Source of the DNA: Caldilineaceae bacterium
GTDB taxonomy: Bacteria; Chloroflexota; Anaerolineae; Caldilineales; Caldilineaceae
Length of the DNA: 64,000 nt
Direction of reading: 5' to 3'
NCBI GenBank assembly: GCA_022821585.1
Contig: JAJEDI010000097.1
Span: 1-64,000 of the forward strand
Positions 1 through 9,124 of this stretch are shown here, piece after piece. The translations under genes and the position numbers were made by a program. The notes below the pieces were generated by a model. That model was not told where the DNA came from, ran no database searches, and saw only the letters and a list, made by a program, of their open reading frames with translations. Position 1 is the stretch's first letter. The number at the start of each line of letters is the position of its first letter.

Positions 1-516
1 TTTGGGGGGGGCCCCCCCCCCCCCACGCCCCCCCTCCTACAACATGCCTCGTCGACCTGGTGTCGATATTCGTAACAGGTGCCCAGTCGAAAGGGTTTCG
101 CCAGACCACGTCCCGCCAGTCCTCGAGCCAACTTCACTCAGACAATACTGCTGCACATTCTCCTCACTCCTCTCCACTCTCTCCTCGCCCTTCAGCCTGC
201 CCTGCGTCTCTCCAAAAGACGGTAAACATTTCCACCCACCACCGCCTTGGATTTCCGGACAAACTGTTCCCTCCTGAAAACTGCGATACTCCCCTCAACT
301 CCTGTTCCTTGCGAACGCACTGCGATCCGCATATAATGAGCCAAAGTTGCTTGAAGTCGCGCCGCCGTAGCAATCCTCCCGTGTCGGTGCCTCCGAAATG
401 AAGTGCATGTAATTTCGAAAACAAAAACGGGTCGACCTGCCTTACATGGCAGTTCACTTCCTGTCGGCCCGGGCATTCTGGTGAGATATTTCTCGCGTCT
501 CTAAAGGAGAAACCGA
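1..516. other. Intergenic region with degenerate repeat and promoter
   Basis: No convincing gene is seen. The first ~105 bases are a degenerate copy of the dispersed repeat found intact at 27374-27520: after a G-run/C-run, both share the stretch from 'ctcctacaacatgcc' through 'gatattcgtaacaggt'. The homopolymer runs at 4-24 may be real degeneration or assembly noise at a contig edge. Bases ~120-300 are C/T-rich and featureless. A strong promoter lies at 309-337 and a small hairpin at 437-452 (CTGCC/GGCAG) in the leader of the downstream lipoprotein gene. Confidence 0.6.
309..337 (+). promoter_or_regulatory. Sigma-70-type promoter for BMP transporter operon
   Basis: TTGCGA (309-314) and TATAAT (332-337) are separated by exactly 17 bases, so the -10 is perfect and the -35 is 4 of 6. 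Transcription would start near 344 and leave a leader of about 170 nt before the lipoprotein start at 517, longer than needed for a ribosome-binding site alone. Confidence 0.65.
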
Positions 517-1590
517 ATGAAAGCATCCCGCACGTTGAAACTTCTCGTTATTCTGACAGCACTTGCGCTTCTGCTCGCTGCCTGCCCGGCGCCGGCTGCC
601 ATGCCCGCAACCGATTCCGGCTCTGGCGATTCAGCCGACGGTATGGCCGCTGACTTCAAAGTCGGCCTGGTTACAGACGTCGGCCGTGTGAACGACCGCA
701 GCTTCAACCAGTCCGCCTGGGAAGGCGTACTCGAAGCTGCCGAAGTTCTCGGTTTGGCCGAAGACGACATCAAGTACATCGAAACGCAGGATGCCAAGGA
801 CTACGCCGACAATATGCAGCAATTCATCGACGCCGGCTACAACGTAATCGTCAGCGTCGGTTTCGCTCTGGGTGATGCAACCACCACCGCAGCCAAGGAA
901 AACCCCGACGTATATTTCATCGGCGTAGACCAGTTTCAAGGCGAGGTCATGCCCAATCTGGCCGGCCTGATCTTCAATGAGGACCACTCCGGTTACCTCG
1001 CCGGCGTCCTCGCAGGCAGTCTCTCCAAGACCGGCACGATCGCCGCCGTCCTCGGGACCGACCTCGTACCCCCCGTCGTCGCCTTTAACGAAGGATACGT
1101 CGCCGGAGCCCAGTCGGTGAACGCCGACATCAACGTCATCTCCACCTACCATCCCGGCGAAATCTCCCAGGCGTTTGTCGATCCCGAGTGGGGCGCTGCC
1201 ACGGCCAAACAGGCTTTGGACCAGGGCGCCGACGTCATTTTCGGCGCCGGCGGAATCACCGGTAACGGCGCATTGCAGGAAATCGCCACCGCTGAAGGCG
1301 CCGGCGAAACCGTCTTCTGCATCGGCGTCGACACTGACCAGTGGAATACCGTACCTGCCGCCCAACCTTGCCTCGTCTCCAGCGCCATGAAGCTGATCAC
1401 CCCTGGCGTAGTCGAACTGGTCACCATGGCCAGTGAAGGCGAATTTCCTGGGGGGAACTACTTCGGCGATGCTGACTTGGCCCCCTTCCATGACTTTGAC
1501 GACATGATCCCGCAGGAGCTGAAGGATCTGCTCGAAGAGACAAAGGCCGGCCTCATCGATGGCTCGATCGACACCGGCTACGGAAACTGA
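517..1590 (+). CDS. BMP family ABC transporter substrate-binding lipoprotein
   Basis: This is the extracellular solute receptor of a BMP/PnrA-type ABC importer; characterised relatives bind purine nucleosides. The 357-residue product has a lipoprotein signal peptide with lipobox LAAC and lipidated Cys23, a Ser/Gly/Asp-rich linker to ~45, then the family start pattern with DVGRVNDRSFN at 54-64. The ATG start is fixed by AAAGGAGA at 503-510. Its two permeases and double ATPase follow on the same strand, which supports the transporter role. The actual ligand is not visible in the sequence; a nucleoside is inferred from the family. A 12-bp stem-loop just downstream (1665-1700) separates it from the permeases and could let it be made in excess. 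Confidence 0.93.
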   Translation: MKASRTLKLLVILTALALLLAACPAPAAMPATDSGSGDSADGMAADFKVGLVTDVGRVNDRSFNQSAWEGVLEAAEVLGLAEDDIKYIETQDAKDYADNMQQFIDAGYNVIVSVGFALGDATTTAAKENPDVYFIGVDQFQGEVMPNLAGLIFNEDHSGYLAGVLAGSLSKTGTIAAVLGTDLVPPVVAFNEGYVAGAQSVNADINVISTYHPGEISQAFVDPEWGAATAKQALDQGADVIFGAGGITGNGALQEIATAEGAGETVFCIGVDTDQWNTVPAAQPCLVSSAMKLITPGVVELVTMASEGEFPGGNYFGDADLAPFHDFDDMIPQELKDLLEETKAGLIDGSIDTGYGN

Positions 1591-1664
1591 TAGCACTGGC
1601 TCGTAAAGGGCTGATTTGAGTCTTCGTCGAACGCACCCGCGGCGAAATCGACGAGTATCTAGGC

Positions 1665-1700
1665 GAAGCGGGAGGCATTTGCAGCGGGGCCTCCCGCTTC
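1665..1700 (+). terminator. Strong intra-operon stem-loop (attenuator-like)
   Basis: A perfect 12-bp stem (1665-1676 pairs with 1689-1700) encloses a 12-base loop. No U-run follows, so it is not a classical intrinsic terminator. It lies between the binding-protein and permease genes, where such hairpins often protect the upstream mRNA from 3' decay or partly terminate transcription. The base pairing is seen; the role is inferred. Confidence 0.6.
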
Positions 1701-1823
1701 CCACGTAGAACTGTTGGCGGCGGGGCCGCCCTTCTCCCCAGACTGCCTTCCCGTCGCCGTATTCTGATTGGAAGAGTCTGGTATCCCTTGGCCGGATAGT
1801 ACGCCTTCAGACGGAGGCCCGTC

Positions 1824-2960
1824 TTGGCGACCGCCACTTCGACAACCGGGATAAGAAGAGTCCTGCGCGCGCTCCTTATCCCCTTGCTCGCCCTCCTGTC
1901 AGCTCTGCTCGCCGGCGCCGTTGTCATGATCCTGTCCGGCGACGACCCCATGGCCGCCTACAGCGGGCTGTTCCAGGGCGCATTCGGTGACGGCAAAGGC
2001 TGGGCCAGGACCATCCGCAAAACCATCCCCTTCGTCCTGACAGGACTCTCCGTTGCTCTCGCCTTTAAGGTTAGCCTGTTTAACATCGGCGCTTCCGGCC
2101 AGTTCGTCATGGGTTCGGTCTTCGCCGTCGCCGTCGGCATCAACTTCGAAGGTCTGCCAATCTTCATCCACTTGCCCCTGGCCCTGATCGCCGGCATCGC
2201 CGGAGGCATGCTCTGGGGCGCAATTCCCGGCATCCTCAAAGTCTATACCGGCGCCCACGAAGTCATAGTCACCATCATGCTCAACTACGTCGCCTCCCTC
2301 TTCGGCGGCTGGACCGTCTACGCCGGCGGCACACAGGGCCAGACCCCCGGCCCGCTCTGGGACCGCACCGCCGGCGCCATCTCCGAGACGCCCGACGTAC
2401 TGCACTCCGCACAGATCCCCTGGCTCTTCGGGCCTCCCTACCGCGTCCATTACGGCGTTTTTCTCGCATTGGCCGCAGCCATTCTCGTCTGGTGGCTCAT
2501 CTTCAAGACCCCCCTCGGCTTCGAAATGCGCACCGTCGGCCATAACATGCGTGCCGCCCGCTACGCCGGCATTCGTGTCAACTTCACCATAATCCTGACG
2601 ATGGCGCTTGCCGGAGGACTGGCCGGACTCGCAGGCGGCATCGAAACCCTGGGTCTGAACCACAAGTTCGCCCCCGAATTCGGCGGCGCCGTCGGTTTCG
2701 ACGGCATTACCGTCGCGCTCCTCGGGCAGACCCACCCCATCGGCGTACTCCTGGCCGCTTTCATGTTCGGTGCCCTTGACGGCGGCGCAGCCACAATGCA
2801 GTTCCAGTCAGGTGTGCCCGCCGATATCATCCAGATTATCCAGGCGCTCGTACTCGCCTTCGTCGCTGCCCCTCTCATCATCCGCATGATCTTCCGGCTG
2901 CGTCAGCAGACCGAACAGGACGCCGGCTCCGCGGTCAGCACAAGCTGGGGTGGCACGTGA
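1824..2960 (+). CDS. BMP-type ABC transporter permease (first)
   Basis: This is the membrane subunit of the BMP/nucleoside-type importer, belonging to the branched-chain-amino-acid/ribose permease superfamily. The 378-residue product has about eight to ten hydrophobic segments and the family block AHEVIVTIMLNYVA near 140-155, close to YufP/NupP-like permeases. The start is TTG, chosen because GGAGG at 1813-1817 sits six bases upstream; the first internal ATG would remove part of the first membrane segment. The stop overlaps the next permease start (GTGA at 2957-2960), so the two permeases are translationally coupled and probably form a heterodimer. Confidence 0.92.
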   Translation: MATATSTTGIRRVLRALLIPLLALLSALLAGAVVMILSGDDPMAAYSGLFQGAFGDGKGWARTIRKTIPFVLTGLSVALAFKVSLFNIGASGQFVMGSVFAVAVGINFEGLPIFIHLPLALIAGIAGGMLWGAIPGILKVYTGAHEVIVTIMLNYVASLFGGWTVYAGGTQGQTPGPLWDRTAGAISETPDVLHSAQIPWLFGPPYRVHYGVFLALAAAILVWWLIFKTPLGFEMRTVGHNMRAARYAGIRVNFTIILTMALAGGLAGLAGGIETLGLNHKFAPEFGGAVGFDGITVALLGQTHPIGVLLAAFMFGALDGGAATMQFQSGVPADIIQIIQALVLAFVAAPLIIRMIFRLRQQTEQDAGSAVSTSWGGT

Positions 2961-4024
2961 GCAGGAACGCACCCGTTTCAGCATTCAATCGCCTGCGCAG
3001 ACGCTACGGCAACACCATGATCGTGGCGCTCGCACTCGTCATCATGGCGATCCTGGTGAATCTCACGCCGCTCAAAGAGCAGACTTGGCTGCGCGTCCTC
3101 TTCGGAATCAGCGCCCTCAACTTCACACTGCGCGCAACAGTGCCTCTCGTCCTTGGCGCCCTCAGCGGAATCCTGTGCGAAAGGTCCGGAATCATCAACA
3201 TCGGCATCGAGGGCATGATGCTCGCCGGCGCCTTCGCCGGTTTCGTAGCCAAGACCAGCACAAATCATTGGCCTCTCGCCGCCAGTCTCATCTTCAGCGT
3301 CGCCGTTGCCATGGCCGTCGGCGGCCTGATGGGGGCCGTCCATGCCCTATTCTCAATCAGATTTCGCATGGACCAGATCATCTCAGGCACTGTCATTATC
3401 ATTCTTGCCCTGGGAACCTCCTCCTACCTCTACAACCGCGACGCCATCGCTGAAGGCAAATTTTCCTCCATCCCGATTCCCGGACTGGCACAGATTCCTG
3501 TGATCGGACCGGTACTCTTCGACAACCCTCCCATCACCTATCTCGCCCTCATCATGGTCGTAGTAGTGCATGTCGGTCTCTTCTATACCCGCTGGGGTCT
3601 GCGCACGCGCGCCGTCGGTGAGCACCCCCGCGCCGCCGACACCGTCGGCATCAACGTCAACCGCTACCGCTACGTAAACACCTCGCTGGGTGGCATGCTT
3701 GCCGGCCTCGCCGGCGCTTTCCTCGTTCTGGAAGCAGTCGGCCAGTTCCAGGAGGGCATGACCGCTGGACGCGGCTTCATTTCGCTGGCCGCCATGATCT
3801 TCGGCAACTGGAACCCGATCGGCGCCCTCGGCGCAGCCACCCTGTTCGGCTATACACAGGCCCTTCAGAACGAGCTGCTCCTCGCCGGCGTCACCCAGGT
3901 CCCCCGCCAGTTCATCTCCATGCTGCCCTACGTCGTTACCATCGTCGCCGTCTCCGGCCTCGTCGGTCGCGTGCGGCCCCCGGCCGCCGAAGGCAAAGTC
4001 TACGAGACGGAGGGCAGCTCATGA
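2957..4024 (+). CDS. BMP-type ABC transporter permease (second)
   Basis: This is the second membrane subunit of the importer (355 residues; YufQ/NupQ-like). It has about eight to nine membrane segments and the family signature CERSGIINIGIEGMMLAGAF near 75-95. Translation starts at GTG within the GTGA overlap with the first permease, preceded by a G-rich ribosome-binding stretch (GGGGTGG, 2947-2953). It ends in a second four-base overlap (ATGA, 4021-4024) with the ATPase gene. These tight overlaps argue for stoichiometric synthesis of the permease-permease-ATPase complex. Confidence 0.92.
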   Translation: MSRNAPVSAFNRLRRRYGNTMIVALALVIMAILVNLTPLKEQTWLRVLFGISALNFTLRATVPLVLGALSGILCERSGIINIGIEGMMLAGAFAGFVAKTSTNHWPLAASLIFSVAVAMAVGGLMGAVHALFSIRFRMDQIISGTVIIILALGTSSYLYNRDAIAEGKFSSIPIPGLAQIPVIGPVLFDNPPITYLALIMVVVVHVGLFYTRWGLRTRAVGEHPRAADTVGINVNRYRYVNTSLGGMLAGLAGAFLVLEAVGQFQEGMTAGRGFISLAAMIFGNWNPIGALGAATLFGYTQALQNELLLAGVTQVPRQFISMLPYVVTIVAVSGLVGRVRPPAAEGKVYETEGSS

Positions 4025-5595
4025 CCGCGAACAGTCCTGCTCAGGCCCAACAAGAAAATGCTGGCCCCCCAAAACTCGAAGTCAGTGGAATCACCAAACT
4101 CTTTCCCGGAGTCGTCGCCAACAAAGACATAGACCTGGATCTACACGAGGGCGAAATCCTCGCCCTCTTGGGCGAAAACGGTGCCGGCAAATCGACCCTC
4201 ATGAACATCATCTACGGGCTCTACCAGCCTACCGAGGGTCAGATCCTGGTCGACGGCAGCACGGTCGAATTGCACTCCCCCCGCGACGCCATCGACCTGG
4301 GAATCGGCATGGTCCACCAGCATTTCCAGCTGGTCCCGGTAATGAGCGTCGTCGACAACATCATGCTCGGCAGCGAAAGCGTAGACCGCGGCCTCCTCAA
4401 TCGCGAGGGCGTCTCATCAGAGATTCAGGAGCTCGCCGATCGCTACAACATGCCCGTGGACCCCAACGCCGTAATCGAAGACCTGCCGGTCGGCGTCCAG
4501 CAGCGCGTCGAAATCCTCAAGGCGCTCTACAGAAAGGCCGATATTCTGATCCTGGATGAGCCGACTTCGGTCCTGACACCCCAGGAAATTGAAGGCCTCT
4601 TCCAAGTCATGGAGCTGTTGCGCAGCCAGGGCAAATCGATCATTTTCATCACCCACAAGCTCAAAGAGGTGCTGCGCATTGCCGACCGCATCGCCGTCCT
4701 GCGCCGCGGCGAAATGGTGGGAGAGGCCGATCCGGCCACAGTTTCGCAGGAGGACCTCGCAGCCCTGATGGTTGGACGCAAGGTGACGCTGGAAGTGGAA
4801 AAGGAGCCGGCCAGCGCAGGTGAAGTCCTGCTGCAGATTCGAGACGTCATGGCATTCACCGACCTCGGTGAACCTGCCCTGCGCGGCGTCTCGTTGGACG
4901 TGCGCGCCGGCGAGATCGTCGGCGTAGCCGGCGTACAGGGCAACGGCCAGACCGAGCTCGTGGAAGTCGTCACCGGCCTGCGCCCTGCCACCCGCGGCAC
5001 AGTCCTGATCAACAGCGTCGACATGACAAACGCCTCCCCACGGCGTATCACTGAAGAAGGCGCAATCTGCCACGTACCGGAAGACCGCCACATGTACGGT
5101 ATGGTCGACGCCTACTCGGTCGCCGACAACCTTGTTCTGAGCTCCTACTACAAGAGGCCCTTCTCCTCCGGCCTCACCATGAATGAACAGGCGATCGCCC
5201 AGCACGCCGAACAACTGGTGGCACAGTTCGATGTCCGCACGCCCTCCGTCAGGACCTCCGGCGCCAGCCTTTCCGGAGGCAACCAGCAGAAGATGGTCGT
5301 CGCCCGCGAATTCGGCCGCCCCATCCGCCTGCTCATCGCCGCGCAGCCAACGCGTGGCATCGACGTCGGCTCAATCGAATTCATCCACAGCCAGATCGTT
5401 GACAAGCGCGACGAAGGGGTAGCAGTCCTCCTGGTGAGCTACGAACTGGACGAAATCATGGCCCTTTCCGACCGCATCGCCGTCATGTTCCACGGCCAAA
5501 TCAGCGCTATACTGCCGCGCAGCCAGGCGACCCGCGAAAAAATCGGTCTCCTCATGGCCGGTGTCAGCGCCGAAGACGAGTCGACGACCGGCTGA
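4021..5595 (+). CDS. BMP-type ABC transporter ATP-binding protein (two ATPase domains)
   Basis: This cytoplasmic energy-coupling subunit has 524 residues with two fused ABC domains, as in RbsA/YufO proteins. Domain 1 has Walker A GENGAGKST (51-59), a signature of the form LPVGVQQR and Walker B LILDEPTS. Domain 2 has a degenerate Walker A (GVQGNGQTE, no GKS/T), a good signature LSGGNQQ (417-423), and AAQP instead of DEP at its Walker B (Gln442 in place of the catalytic acid). The second-domain degeneration is typical of this transporter family, so one ATP site is probably catalytic. The start lies in the ATGA overlap with the preceding permease. Confidence 0.93.
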   Translation: MTANSPAQAQQENAGPPKLEVSGITKLFPGVVANKDIDLDLHEGEILALLGENGAGKSTLMNIIYGLYQPTEGQILVDGSTVELHSPRDAIDLGIGMVHQHFQLVPVMSVVDNIMLGSESVDRGLLNREGVSSEIQELADRYNMPVDPNAVIEDLPVGVQQRVEILKALYRKADILILDEPTSVLTPQEIEGLFQVMELLRSQGKSIIFITHKLKEVLRIADRIAVLRRGEMVGEADPATVSQEDLAALMVGRKVTLEVEKEPASAGEVLLQIRDVMAFTDLGEPALRGVSLDVRAGEIVGVAGVQGNGQTELVEVVTGLRPATRGTVLINSVDMTNASPRRITEEGAICHVPEDRHMYGMVDAYSVADNLVLSSYYKRPFSSGLTMNEQAIAQHAEQLVAQFDVRTPSVRTSGASLSGGNQQKMVVAREFGRPIRLLIAAQPTRGIDVGSIEFIHSQIVDKRDEGVAVLLVSYELDEIMALSDRIAVMFHGQISAILPRSQATREKIGLLMAGVSAEDESTTG

Positions 5596-5694
5596 CCGGA
5601 AGAGGCTCCGACCGGCGCCCCAATTCCAAAGATCAAGACAGATTCAGATTCCCTCTTCAATCTGACGAGACAAGGCAAGAAAGACAGCGACCGG

Positions 5695-7347
5695 ATGAAA
5701 GATCCCGCACTCGACCAGCCCCAACTAGAAGAGTACGACGACATCGACGGCGAGGTCAGGTTTCCCCACACCAACGGCGAGCTCTACTTCGTCGCCGACA
5801 GGGACAGCGATCTCTACAATCTACACTGGCACTGGCACAGGCGCGCCTACGCCCGTTCCATCCGCATCCGCATCGACGCGCCCATTTACACCAGCAGCGG
5901 CATCAGCAGCGAGCAGCTGGACGATGTCCTCCCCCTCGCCGTTCAGCTCTACCCCGGCTACCAGGAAACGATCTACGGCGTCGAAGGCGTGATCGTCAGC
6001 AAACGCATCTTCGCCCCCCTCGACAGCTATTACGACCGCTCACTCCTCTGGATGATGGAGGCCCAGGCCGAAGGCGACCGCCTGATCCAGATTCGCGTCG
6101 AAATCGACTGGGGCGAACCCCTGGACCAGCGCATGGTCGACGGGCTCCTCGTCGCCCAAAAGGACCCCGGCGAAGCCAAGGGGGCCCACGGCCAGCGCAA
6201 CGCCGAAAGCACCCGCGTCTTCGGCGCCGCTGAAGGACGCCCCGACCTGGTCGACTTTCCCAGCCCCTCCCAGGCACACCTGGTATACCATGTACTCGTC
6301 GCCGGCCAGGTCGACCTCCCTCTGATTCTGGCGCTCAGCGACGTCGGCGAGCAGGTAGCCTGGAACGGCTTCCTCGTCCAGCGCGACATCTCACGCGCCT
6401 TCAAGCGCAGCCGCGGCAGCTGGCACGACATCACCCACCGCGGCCGGCTCTGGTCCCCTGACGCCGCCGCCGGCCACGCTGTACAACAAGCCAAAATCGG
6501 CGCCGTCCAAAAACTGGCCCGGTTCCGCTCCGGCTTCGCACCAGCAGACCGCGCCACCGAATCAGTCCCCGGCCTCATCGATCTGTTCGACACCTTCGCG
6601 CCTGTACACAGCCGCAACATGCTCGACACTCTCCGCCGCGTCGCCGAGCGTACCGGAGGCGCACTCCCCCGCCGTCTTCCAGTGCTCCCCCGCGGCCCCG
6701 TTGACGTTCAGGAAGACGACATTCCTTTTGCCGCGGCCGCCTACCTTGGTGCCCTGTACACGCACCTGCAACGCCTCCCCGATCCGGAATGGCTGTCGAC
6801 GCACCAGGAAGCCCTGACTTCCACGGCCGGTGAACTTTGCGCCATCTCCCAGCCTCTTGAGGATACAAGCCCGCCAGAAGACCCGGACCCGTGCGCATCC
6901 GACGCGGCCCACCGTGCCCTGACTTCTGCCTCCTCCTTGGCCCGACAGCTGAATCAGACCGAACACGCTGCCAAATGGGCGGACGCGGCAACGCGGCTCG
7001 GCAAAGGCGATATCGTCTCACCTTCCGGCCAAGCCGCCCCCACCGCGAATTCAATCTGGAATCTGCTCGGCATCACCACAATGAACGGCGAGCTGACAAT
7101 ACACAGGCAATGGCCTTCCCAATGGGACTGGTGGGCGCTCATCCAACTCCCCTACCGGGCGCACGGAGAGGAGGACACGGTCAGTCTGCTCTGGGACGGC
7201 GAAACCCTGCACACGACCCGCCCGGTCGCCTTCGACGGCCCGGTCACCATTCAGAGTCAGGTCCAGCCATTCGGCTCCGACGAACACAGCTTTGATCTGC
7301 GTTTCCGCCTTGGCACCGATCTGTTTGTTCCCACTTTCCATTCCTGA
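5695..7347 (+). CDS. Hypothetical protein, possibly six-hairpin glycosidase-like
   Basis: This 550-residue product has no signal peptide or membrane segment. The N-terminal ~230 residues look beta-rich and resemble in style the beta-sandwich domain that precedes (alpha/alpha)6 barrels in glucoamylase-like enzymes. The middle is helical (residues ~330-450 include regularly spaced hydrophobics), and the C-terminus from ~465 is again beta-rich and Trp-rich (QWPSQWDWW). I see no catalytic signature that I can assign. It starts 100 bases after the transporter ATPase on the same strand and may be co-transcribed. A carbohydrate-related role is only a weak inference; the reading frame itself is well supported by length and codon use. 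Confidence 0.8.
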   Translation: MKDPALDQPQLEEYDDIDGEVRFPHTNGELYFVADRDSDLYNLHWHWHRRAYARSIRIRIDAPIYTSSGISSEQLDDVLPLAVQLYPGYQETIYGVEGVIVSKRIFAPLDSYYDRSLLWMMEAQAEGDRLIQIRVEIDWGEPLDQRMVDGLLVAQKDPGEAKGAHGQRNAESTRVFGAAEGRPDLVDFPSPSQAHLVYHVLVAGQVDLPLILALSDVGEQVAWNGFLVQRDISRAFKRSRGSWHDITHRGRLWSPDAAAGHAVQQAKIGAVQKLARFRSGFAPADRATESVPGLIDLFDTFAPVHSRNMLDTLRRVAERTGGALPRRLPVLPRGPVDVQEDDIPFAAAAYLGALYTHLQRLPDPEWLSTHQEALTSTAGELCAISQPLEDTSPPEDPDPCASDAAHRALTSASSLARQLNQTEHAAKWADAATRLGKGDIVSPSGQAAPTANSIWNLLGITTMNGELTIHRQWPSQWDWWALIQLPYRAHGEEDTVSLLWDGETLHTTRPVAFDGPVTIQSQVQPFGSDEHSFDLRFRLGTDLFVPTFHS

Positions 7348-7453
7348 ACTTAGTCAGATAGATACGCCGCTCTGATCTCTACATGGGGAAACTGATGGGG
7401 CCGAAGAAGCATCGGCAACTGACGACATCCTTCAGCCGGCACAGTCAATCCAC

Positions 7454-8536
7454 ATGACCACCGCATTTGTCTACGACCCGTTCGAACGCAACCACAGCTT
7501 CCCCGGCCATCCGGAGTGCCGAGAGCGCATGGAGAGCACATGGACGCTGTTGCAGTCCGACGGCATCCTCGACTCCCTTAACCGCGTGCCCAACTCACCT
7601 GCCCCGCTCGACCCAATCCTGGCCGTCCACAGCGCCGCCTACGTCGAACAACTGCAGGAAATCTGCCAGCAGATAGACCACTCCGCCTCGCACGGCAACA
7701 GTGTTTCTCAGAGCTGGAATCAGTCGGCCTTGTGGCTCGACCCCGACACCTACGTCCTCCACGACAGCTGGCAAGCCAGCCTCCGCGCCGTGGGTGGCCT
7801 CCTCCAACTGACCGACGCCGTGATGACCGGCGCCGCCAACAACGGCTTTGCTATGGTGCGGCCGCCGGGCCACCACGCCCGGCCCAGCAACGCCAAAGGC
7901 TTCTGCCTCTTCGGCAACGTAGCCGTCGCTGCCCGCCACGCGCAGCAACACCACGGCGCCGAACGTGTCCTCATCGTCGACTTCGACGTTCACCACGGCA
8001 ACGGCACCGAGGAGATGTTCTACGACGACCCCTCCGTTCTCTTCATCAGCATTCACCAGTACCCGCACTACCCCTTCAGCGGCAGCATCGACGAAGTCGG
8101 ACTCGGCCCCGGCGAAGGTTTCAACGTCAACATACCCTTCCCTGCCGGCGTCGGTGACGCCGGCTATCGCGCAGCGCTCCAACAGCTCGTGGCCCCGCTC
8201 GCAAGAGAGTTCGGACCCGACGTAATCTTCCTGTCCGCCGGCTTCGACGGCCACTGGATGGACCCCCTCAGTGGCCACCGCCTCAGCGTCAGCGGCTATG
8301 CAACGCTGGTGGAGGAGCTGCTGGCCCTTGCGCAGACGCTCTGCAGCGGCCGCCTGGTCTGCACATTGGAGGGCGGGTACGACCTGAACGCGCTGCCACA
8401 CTGCATCCTCTCCACCCTCCGCGCGCTCAGCCGCAGCCCTGCCGGCAGCAGCGACCCCTTCGGAGCGGTAAAAGGAAACCCCCGCGCCGCCGATAAGGTT
8501 ATCTCATCGGTCAAACGCCGCCTGGGAATTCGCTGA
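7454..8536 (+). CDS. Histone deacetylase family protein (AcuC/acetylpolyamine amidohydrolase-like)
   Basis: This zinc-dependent deacetylase-fold enzyme has 360 residues. Visible motifs are the N-terminal GHPE block, RPPGHHA with the tandem histidines H140-H141, the zinc ligands D178 and H180 in DFDVHHGNG, D265 in SAGFDGHW, and the transition-state Tyr309 in LEGGYD. All catalytic residues are present, so it should be active. Bacterial relatives deacetylate acetyl-CoA synthetase, acetylpolyamines or other small substrates; the substrate cannot be read here. The ATG start has no obvious Shine-Dalgarno site but lies at the usual position before the GHPE block. No partner acetyltransferase is adjacent. 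Confidence 0.92.
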   Translation: MTTAFVYDPFERNHSFPGHPECRERMESTWTLLQSDGILDSLNRVPNSPAPLDPILAVHSAAYVEQLQEICQQIDHSASHGNSVSQSWNQSALWLDPDTYVLHDSWQASLRAVGGLLQLTDAVMTGAANNGFAMVRPPGHHARPSNAKGFCLFGNVAVAARHAQQHHGAERVLIVDFDVHHGNGTEEMFYDDPSVLFISIHQYPHYPFSGSIDEVGLGPGEGFNVNIPFPAGVGDAGYRAALQQLVAPLAREFGPDVIFLSAGFDGHWMDPLSGHRLSVSGYATLVEELLALAQTLCSGRLVCTLEGGYDLNALPHCILSTLRALSRSPAGSSDPFGAVKGNPRAADKVISSVKRRLGIR

Positions 8537-8704
8537 AACGCGCCAAATTCGGTAGACTGGCAGCCTAGGGAACCTTTGAGCCTGCCTGTCTGAAATCAAG
8601 GCAGGATACCGCTTGACAATTGGACCCAGAGCAAACACCCACACACTGAAACCGTCCGCAAAGCCGGCTGTGCTTCACCGTTTTTACGAAAATCAAGAGG
8701 AAAC

Positions 8705-8968
8705 ATGCACACCATAATCCTGCAGACCAAGGCGCGACAGTCATCCACGGGCAAGACTTGGCGCATCGAGGTACTTGGCGACAGCCTCATCAAAGAGGAT
8801 GTCAAAGTCTCTATCGGCGAACTCGAATACCACCCGGCCAAAGCCGAGCGTCGGGCCCTGATCGACATCCTTACCATCATCGAACGCCATAACTTCCGCA
8901 TCTGCTTCGTCGAGCACAAACCCAACGACGACGGGCTGGAGGAATGGATGTTCATTTTGCAGGGGTGA
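8705..8968 (+). CDS. Small hypothetical protein (87 aa)
   Basis: I do not recognise a family. The product is an 87-residue soluble alpha/beta-looking protein with many Lys, Glu and Ile and no signal peptide, membrane segment or Cys pair. The start ATG has a good site, AAGAGGAAAC, just upstream (AGAGGA 8696-8701). It stands alone between the deacetylase-like gene (168 bases upstream) and the phosphodiesterase (156 bases downstream). An imperfect CCTGCC/GGCAGG inverted repeat at 8581-8605 lies upstream. Confidence 0.75.
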   Translation: MHTIILQTKARQSSTGKTWRIEVLGDSLIKEDVKVSIGELEYHPAKAERRALIDILTIIERHNFRICFVEHKPNDDGLEEWMFILQG

Positions 8969-9124
8969 CCCCGGCCTGGAACCCCTTTTACCCTGCAGCT
9001 GGATCTCCTGCCGGCCGGCCAGCATTCCGTTCGGCACTGAACAACTCCAGGCTGTCCTGCCCTGCTGGCGCCAGAATTCAGGCAAACTGTCCGCCCTGCA
9101 AAACCGTTCCTCGATTGGAGAGTC

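Noticed and set aside
631-1704. A 357-codon open frame antisense to the BMP lipoprotein gene
   Set aside because: It is a mirror of the GC-rich codon pattern of the real gene; it has no ribosome-binding site, and the + frame has a clear lipoprotein signal and family motifs.
1899-2735. Long minus-strand frame opposite the first permease
   Set aside because: Low-complexity Asp/Gly/Val-rich translation typical of an antisense shadow of a membrane-protein gene.
8613-8641. TTGACA at 8613-8618 as promoter of the 87-residue gene
   Set aside because: No acceptable -10 at 16-18 bases; the downstream sequence is 'caccca'.
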